64,000 nt of DNA. Source: Bilifractor sp002394235 (GTDB taxonomy: Bacteria > Bacillota > Clostridia > Lachnospirales > Lachnospiraceae). The stretch is taken from contig NZ_JBQKGJ010000019.1 in NCBI RefSeq assembly GCF_052118845.1, forward strand, positions 7,773 through 71,772. The letters run 5' to 3'. Positions within the stretch are counted from its first letter, which is position 1. Each line of letters begins with the position of its first letter. This document shows, piece by piece, positions 59,976-64,000 of this stretch. A program made the translations under genes and the position numbers. A model generated the notes under the pieces. It made no database searches. It saw only the letters and a list, made by a program, of their open reading frames with translations, and had not been told where the DNA came from.

Positions 59976-60641
59976 TTATTCTCCTCTGTGCACGATTGCC
60001 TGAACCGGGCAGTTCTCGAAGCAGAGTCCGCAGTGCAGGCAGTTCTCCTGATGGATCAGGAATGGTGTTCCCTTCGTAATGCACTGCTGCGGACAGCCGC
60101 GCATACACTTTCCGCAGCCGATACAGGCGTCGGTGATCAGGAAACCCTTTTCACGCGGTGCATGACAAATCTTTGCCTCTTTCTCTGTATCCTGCAGCGC
60201 CTCGTCCGAAGCTTCCTCCCAGCCAAACACAAAGCTTTCGCGATAAATCGGGCTTTTTCCTAGATCAAAGAATTCCAGTTCTCCTTTGCTTATACAGAAC
60301 GGTTCCAGAATATAGCGGCTTTCTCCCGGATACACGCCGTTCATCACCGGATTTTCCTCGAAAATACGGTCAATCCACTGTCTCTGATCCGCAAGTTTTT
60401 CTGCCTTACCCGACAGCCGGACCATTTGAAAATCCTTGTTGAGGCCGGTGACAGCAACGTCCGGGTGTTTCAGGAGCTGACGGTAAAAATCTTTTCCGCG
60501 CCCTGTGCAGAAATACAGCTTATCCTGCTCTACGATCATCACGTCGATGATCCGGACCTCCGGTTTTCCCTCATCATTCACCGTGGCAAAGGCCACATCC
60601 TTGATTCCCCGCAGAATATTAAGACAGCTTTGAGCATCCAT
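59976..60641 (-). CDS. FMN split-barrel fused to two [4Fe-4S] ferredoxin motifs
   Basis: 221 residues. Residues about 1-140 are a pyridoxamine-phosphate-oxidase-like FMN-binding domain (FATVNDEGKPEVRIIDVMIV, KDFYRQLLKHPDVAVTG). The C-terminal 60 residues have two ferredoxin clusters, CIGCGKCMRGCP and CLHCGLCFENCP. The pairing suggests electron flow between the clusters and FMN. First gene of the operon with SirTM, behind a strong promoter with a palindrome. Substrate unknown; a role in the redox state of the SirTM target is inferred from position only. Confidence 0.87.
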   Translation of the reverse strand: MDAQSCLNILRGIKDVAFATVNDEGKPEVRIIDVMIVEQDKLYFCTGRGKDFYRQLLKHPDVAVTGLNKDFQMVRLSGKAEKLADQRQWIDRIFEENPVMNGVYPGESRYILEPFCISKGELEFFDLGKSPIYRESFVFGWEEASDEALQDTEKEAKICHAPREKGFLITDACIGCGKCMRGCPQQCITKGTPFLIHQENCLHCGLCFENCPVQAIVHRGE

Positions 60642-60715
60642 ATACTTTCCTCCTCGTATACCTTACATCGCTATGATCTGTTAAAATTTTCCGCCTGCAA
60701 TTTACATTCTTTAGT

Positions 60716-60747
60716 TGTAATATATATTATTACATTAATTCTGTCAA
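60716..60747 (-). promoter_or_regulatory. Promoter with palindromic operator for the SirTM operon
   Basis: On the minus strand TTGACA (60742-60747), 17-base spacer, TATATT (60719-60724). A perfect palindrome, TGTAATA-5-TATTACA (60716-60734), covers the -10 box. A repressor such as the nearby Rrf2 protein could bind it. Confidence 0.75.
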
Positions 60748-60834
60748 GCTTTTTATCTGGATGTGAACTTCCAGTCTTTTTACAACTCGAACAGCCCCAA
60801 CAGCACTTGCTTAAGCATGGAGAGATCAGCTGAT

Positions 60835-60999
60835 TTACTCAAAAGGTAATTCTTCTGATGTCTCCTTTTTCTGATTTATATACTTATTGTATTCCTGCAG
60901 CAATCCGCGTTCTTCGAGAAACTGCTCTGTCCACAGCTGAAGCTGCTCATATTTTCGGATTTCTTCCCAAAGCTGGGGCTTCGTTTTCTTCTCATTCAT
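60835..60999 (-). CDS. 54-residue helical protein of the IS-linked group
   Basis: MNEKKTKPQLWEEIRKYEQL at the start, ending KKETSEELPFE. Charged and alpha-helical, possibly a coiled coil. It follows the 78-residue ORF with an overlap of eight bases and belongs to the same transcript as the transposase. Function unknown. Confidence 0.55.
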   Translation of the reverse strand: MNEKKTKPQLWEEIRKYEQLQLWTEQFLEERGLLQEYNKYINQKKETSEELPFE

Positions 61000-61225
61000 C
61001 TTCAGTTCCACCCTGTATAAATTGCAGGATCTCTGTATAACTGTGAGGGCTGTTAGCTATCGCTTTCATAAGCTCCTCAGTTTGGATCGCTTTCTTCTTT
61101 TCCAAAAGCTTGTCAAGCTCTGCAGTCAGACGGTCATACTGCTCCCGGTTCCTGCTGATTGCCTGTTCCGTTTTCTCTATCTTTTCGTCCAGTGTTTCCA
61201 TCCCGGATCTTCTTGTTCGTGCCAT
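60992..61225 (-). CDS. 77-residue coiled-coil protein of the IS-linked group
   Basis: Residues 10-55 are strongly coiled-coil (DEKIEKTEQAISRNREQYD, AELDKLLEKKKAIQTEE), followed by ANSPHSYTEILQF. The ATG overlaps the transposase TGA (TGATG), so it is translationally coupled to it. I do not recognise a function; it may be an accessory protein of the IS or of the mobile element that carried it. Confidence 0.6.
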   Translation of the reverse strand: MARTRRSGMETLDEKIEKTEQAISRNREQYDRLTAELDKLLEKKKAIQTEELMKAIANSPHSYTEILQFIQGGTEDE

Positions 61226-62463
61226 CACACTTCTCCCTTCAAAATCTTATCGATCCCCCTGGCTGTTTCTTTTACATCCGCAGGATTCATTCCAAACGCA
61301 TCAAGGATCTCTTTCTGTGTTTTTGTTATTGCATGGTCCAACCGGTATGCATGGTCTGCCTGCCTGCAGATCTCGATCTTCTCCAGCTCCCGCACAGCAG
61401 CCGGGACCGTAAGATAGTTCGGCTTTTTCACCATGCTTCTTGCCTTATCACGAAGCTTTGTGTACATCCTGCACCGGATAATCAGAGCAATAAATCCAAT
61501 AAAGATCTTGTTCGCTGCAGCTTCGTCCGACGCTACACGAAGGCTGCTGTTGCCCAGATATGACTTGTCCGCCCGGAAGAGCTTCTCTGAACTGTCTCTG
61601 CTCTTATACAGTGTGATGGCATCTTTGTGGTCCATTTTTTCTGAAGTAATGATGACGAAGTATCCGCAGAGATTCAATGCATCACGGATGGCCGGAAGAT
61701 TCGGTTCAGCATAAACAAAGTGGTGATTCTCTTTGTTGTAATGCATATGAAAGTACTTATGAAATGCAGGCCCGAATTCCCGGTCTGTGTCCCTGTACTG
61801 CTCCAGATACTTCTGCATCTCAAGCAGTTTTGTCTCGAAATCGTATCTTTCACCGGCAGCTTTCCCCGCGTTGTAATAAAGATGCACATATCTTTTCTTT
61901 GTATCGGAAGAATAGATGAATGTATGAATTGTTTTTCCATATACACCAAACTCAGGGACCTGGGAACCCCATTCACTTTCAAAAGTTCCTTTGTTCTTCA
62001 GAACCAGGTCTCTGACCAGGTCCTTCAATCCTTTCACCATAATAACAAACGAAAAACCATTCTGGTCCATGAAATTCAGGTTTTCTTTGCTGAAATATCC
62101 CCGGTCAAGAATAAAACCAATGTTTCTGTATCCGTAGCTCTTCACTTTGGCAATCATGTACTGAAGCTGCGAAACATCATTGATACTTCCGGGATATTTC
62201 TCATACAGGAGAGGAAGCTCATTACTGGTATCAAACCCTACTGCATAGTTGAAGATCGGCGCTCCTGTATCCACCTTGGCGGCACCAAACTCGACCATGC
62301 TGATATCTCCGGCCTCACAGTTCTTGTTGGTTGAATCATAAGATATGTAGATCCGCTCATCCTTATCAGATTTCTTATTCCATAATTCCAGGAAGTTCTG
62401 GCGCTGTTCTTCATTGAGTTCACGGAAAAAATCAGAGACCCTGGAATCACTGTACTGCTTCAT
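61225..62463 (-). pseudogene. IS4/IS1634-type DDE transposase, N-terminally truncated
   Basis: 412 codons with an RNase-H-fold DDE transposase core: ISYDSTNKNCEAG (first Asp), GFILDRGYFSKENLNFMDQN (second Asp), and a long insertion before YFVIITSEKMDHKDAITLYKSR (Glu) and FIALIIRCRMYTKLRDK. Family members are about 550-600 residues, so the N-terminal DNA-binding part is missing; a TGA lies in frame six codons before the first ATG. Likely inactive. No terminal inverted repeats were recognised at the ends. Confidence 0.8.
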
Positions 62464-62584
62464 TTCCTGCGTAAATGCTCATGTACGGTAAAGTATCACA
62501 AGAAAATTATGTCGAATTGACAGCCGCCTCCGCTATACCGAATAAGGAAATAAAGAGTCCTCAAATTTTGCGCTACTAAATGAA

Positions 62585-62612
62585 GACGAGCGGAAGTAAT
62601 CTCCCGCTCGTC
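62585..62612 (-). terminator. Hairpin after tet(40)
   Basis: GACGAGCGG and CCGCTCGTC form a perfect 9-bp stem 22 bases past the tet(40) stop; on the minus strand TTCATTT follows. A moderate terminator. Confidence 0.65.
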
Positions 62613-62633
62613 AGTAAACTTAACTATGCCATA

Positions 62634-63854
62634 TCAATCCCGCTTCTTTCCCGCCACCGGCACTAAGAACAGCGCGGGCAACAGCAGGAAAGCGGTACAG
62701 ACCAGCCCCCAGGGTATGGACACCTGCTGGGCTACCAGCCCCACAATAGGCCCGCCGATGATCTGCCCGAAAGAGTCCAGCTGTCCGCTGGTGGAAAAGA
62801 CTGTGGCGCGCATTTTCTCATCCACATGGTCGTTCATCCAGGCGGCCAGCACAGGCTCCTTGATGGTGCGCATAAGCCCCGCCAGCAGGAACACCAACAA
62901 CATGAACCAAAAGCTCCGCCCCACCGCGAAGAGAACCAGGCACAGGATATACCCGGCGCTGGTGGACATGACCACACTGGTTCGGCTGACAGTCCCTTTT
63001 TTCTCCATGCGGGCGATGAGCAACTGAGAAGCCAGAATACCTAAGCCGCTGCCGATAAGACTGATAACACCGAACCAAGTGACGCTGTTCAGCGGCCCGA
63101 TAACGGGTATTACCGTGTCATCCAGAAAATGAGCGGTGGAGAGCCGGTCAAAGCCTTCACTGGCAAGTCCCCCGCATAGTGTGATTGCTAAGAGCGCCCG
63201 CAACACAGGTGCGCCTTTCACAAAGCCCAGGTTGAGCTTGAACAGGCAGACAAAGTCTTTAAGCAAGCCCTGCCGTTCCTCAATAGCAGGGGAGAAGTTG
63301 GTTTCTGGCATGATGCGAACCAACACCAGCCCCAACAACAAGCACAAACTGCCCCCCAAGATGACAGGCATTTGCAGGTTTATGTTTCCCAGCAGTGTGC
63401 CCAGCACCACGCCCAGAACGCCGCCGATTTGCCCCATTTGACTGCCCCGCAGGAACACCTTGTCTATGGGTTTGTCCTCTTCCTCCGAGGCAATCCACGC
63501 CTCCAGAGCGCCGGTGATGAAGGTATCACCGCAACCCCAGACAACCTGGGCCAGCAGAACCGGCGCGAACCACGGTAGCGCACCCTCCATCAGAAAGCCC
63601 AGGCCGTAGAGGAACATTCCAATCAGCACCGAGCGCCGACGGCTATACAAATCCGACACCACACCGGTGGGTATCTCGAACAGAAAGCAGGAGGTCTCCA
63701 GAACCGTCCCTACCAGGACAAGCTGGAAAGCATCCAGCTGCACCACCTCCAGGAGGTACACGTTGGAAAGCACTGTGGACATAGAAACCGCCAGGGAAAA
63801 GACAAATCGGAACAGCAGGTAGACAGAATATGCCTTTGAATTTTTAGCAAACAT
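62634..63854 (-). CDS. tet(40): Tetracycline efflux MFS transporter Tet(40)
   Basis: 406 residues, 12 membrane helices of the major facilitator superfamily, motif A-like LYSRRRSVLIG after TM2. The N-terminus (MFAKNSKAYSVYLLFRFVFS) and length match Tet(40), a tetracycline exporter first found in human-gut Firmicutes in tandem with tet(O/32/O). This is recognised from memory, not by alignment. GC content is higher than that of the flanks, in line with transfer. A truncated gene lies upstream and a broken IS downstream. Confidence 0.8.
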   Translation of the reverse strand: MFAKNSKAYSVYLLFRFVFSLAVSMSTVLSNVYLLEVVQLDAFQLVLVGTVLETSCFLFEIPTGVVSDLYSRRRSVLIGMFLYGLGFLMEGALPWFAPVLLAQVVWGCGDTFITGALEAWIASEEEDKPIDKVFLRGSQMGQIGGVLGVVLGTLLGNINLQMPVILGGSLCLLLGLVLVRIMPETNFSPAIEERQGLLKDFVCLFKLNLGFVKGAPVLRALLAITLCGGLASEGFDRLSTAHFLDDTVIPVIGPLNSVTWFGVISLIGSGLGILASQLLIARMEKKGTVSRTSVVMSTSAGYILCLVLFAVGRSFWFMLLVFLLAGLMRTIKEPVLAAWMNDHVDEKMRATVFSTSGQLDSFGQIIGGPIVGLVAQQVSIPWGLVCTAFLLLPALFLVPVAGKKRD

Positions 63855-63895
63855 GAAGTTACATTCTCCTTTACGAATCAGTGGGTTGTTTGAAT

Positions 63896-64000
63896 TTATT
63901 TTAAGCTATCACGTTTTACCTTCTTAAGCCTTACTATCATTACCATAGGAATTTCTTTGTTGGTTTTAAAACATTCTTCATAAAATCCATCAATGACAAA
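63896..64000 (-). CDS. C-terminus of a gene running off the window
   Basis: The last 34 codons (FVIDGFYEECFKTNKEI ... VRLKKVKRDSLK) before a TAA, 41 bases ahead of tet(40) in the same direction. AT-rich, unlike tet(40). The motif resembles the end of some SAM-dependent methyltransferases, but the visible piece is too short to assign. Confidence 0.45.
   Translation of the reverse strand, partial: FVIDGFYEECFKTNKEIPMVMIVRLKKVKRDSLK

Overview
The window looks like a chromosomal stretch of a Gram-positive gut anaerobe of the class Clostridia, most likely a Lachnospiraceae member. Evidence: roughly even base composition, strong AGGAGG-type ribosome sites, YesM/YesN-type signalling, a Ytf/Rbs-type sugar ABC importer, an S-layer-homology protein, a clostridial-type peptide deformylase, oxygen-detoxifying flavodiiron and rubredoxin proteins, and a gene I recognise as tet(40), described from gut Firmicutes. 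No rRNA or tRNA genes were seen. Most genes are on the minus strand.

1-12 kb: start of a TPP-riboswitch-controlled membrane protein; a DUF1858/DUF438/hemerythrin/PAS sensor-like protein; a double cupin; a MoxR-type ATPase with its VWA partner; a CstA-family transporter; an unknown membrane protein; an aldo/keto reductase; a TRIC/UPF0126 channel; and a small flavin-binding split-barrel protein. 11.6-15.7 kb: a four-domain flavodiiron protein, then a broken type III CRISPR locus (csm6, cas2 and only the C-terminal end of cas1, no array beside it). 15.9-21.6 kb: a divergent CDF transporter, an NTF2-like/LytTR fusion, an S-layer-homology protein and a large lipoprotein.

21.8-31.7 kb: a sugar uptake and sensing locus, ytfQ-ytfR-ytfT-yjfF followed by a YesN regulator, a YesM kinase and a second YtfQ-like lipoprotein. 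32-34 kb: a phosphoesterase and an FMN-dependent alpha-hydroxy-acid oxidase-like enzyme. 34.2-39.7 kb: an accessory island with a zinc-ribbon protein, an XRE-ImmA/IrrE protein, an unknown protein, an orphan LlaJI-type restriction endonuclease, and a prophage scar in which remnants of terminase and portal genes flank a RelB-PIN toxin-antitoxin pair. 39.8-44.6 kb: a cobalamin-riboswitch-controlled B12 importer (BtuFCD type) lying between two 314-bp direct repeats; one repeat is the 3' part of an intact gene coupled to peptide deformylase, the other a truncated copy.

44.9-57 kb: a plant-glycan operon (GPH transporter, GH2, TIM-barrel epimerase, GH78, GH43, GH1) driven away from a divergent AraC regulator and ending in fused remnants of uxuA and uxaC. 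57-60.7 kb: an Rrf2 regulator and a SirTM-type ADP-ribosylation operon (FMN/ferredoxin protein, 47-residue Cys protein, SirTM sirtuin, Zn-macrodomain) with no lipoyl-carrier gene beside it. 60.8-64 kb: an IS transposase lacking its N-terminus, two small coupled ORFs, tet(40), and the tail of a further gene.

The least ordinary material is the SirTM operon with unusual partners, the direct-repeat-flanked B12 cassette, the csm6-cas2-truncated cas1 relic, the prophage scar with its defence genes, a 32-bp/36-bp/32-bp repeat unit behind the AraC gene, and the number of short tandem repeats between genes.
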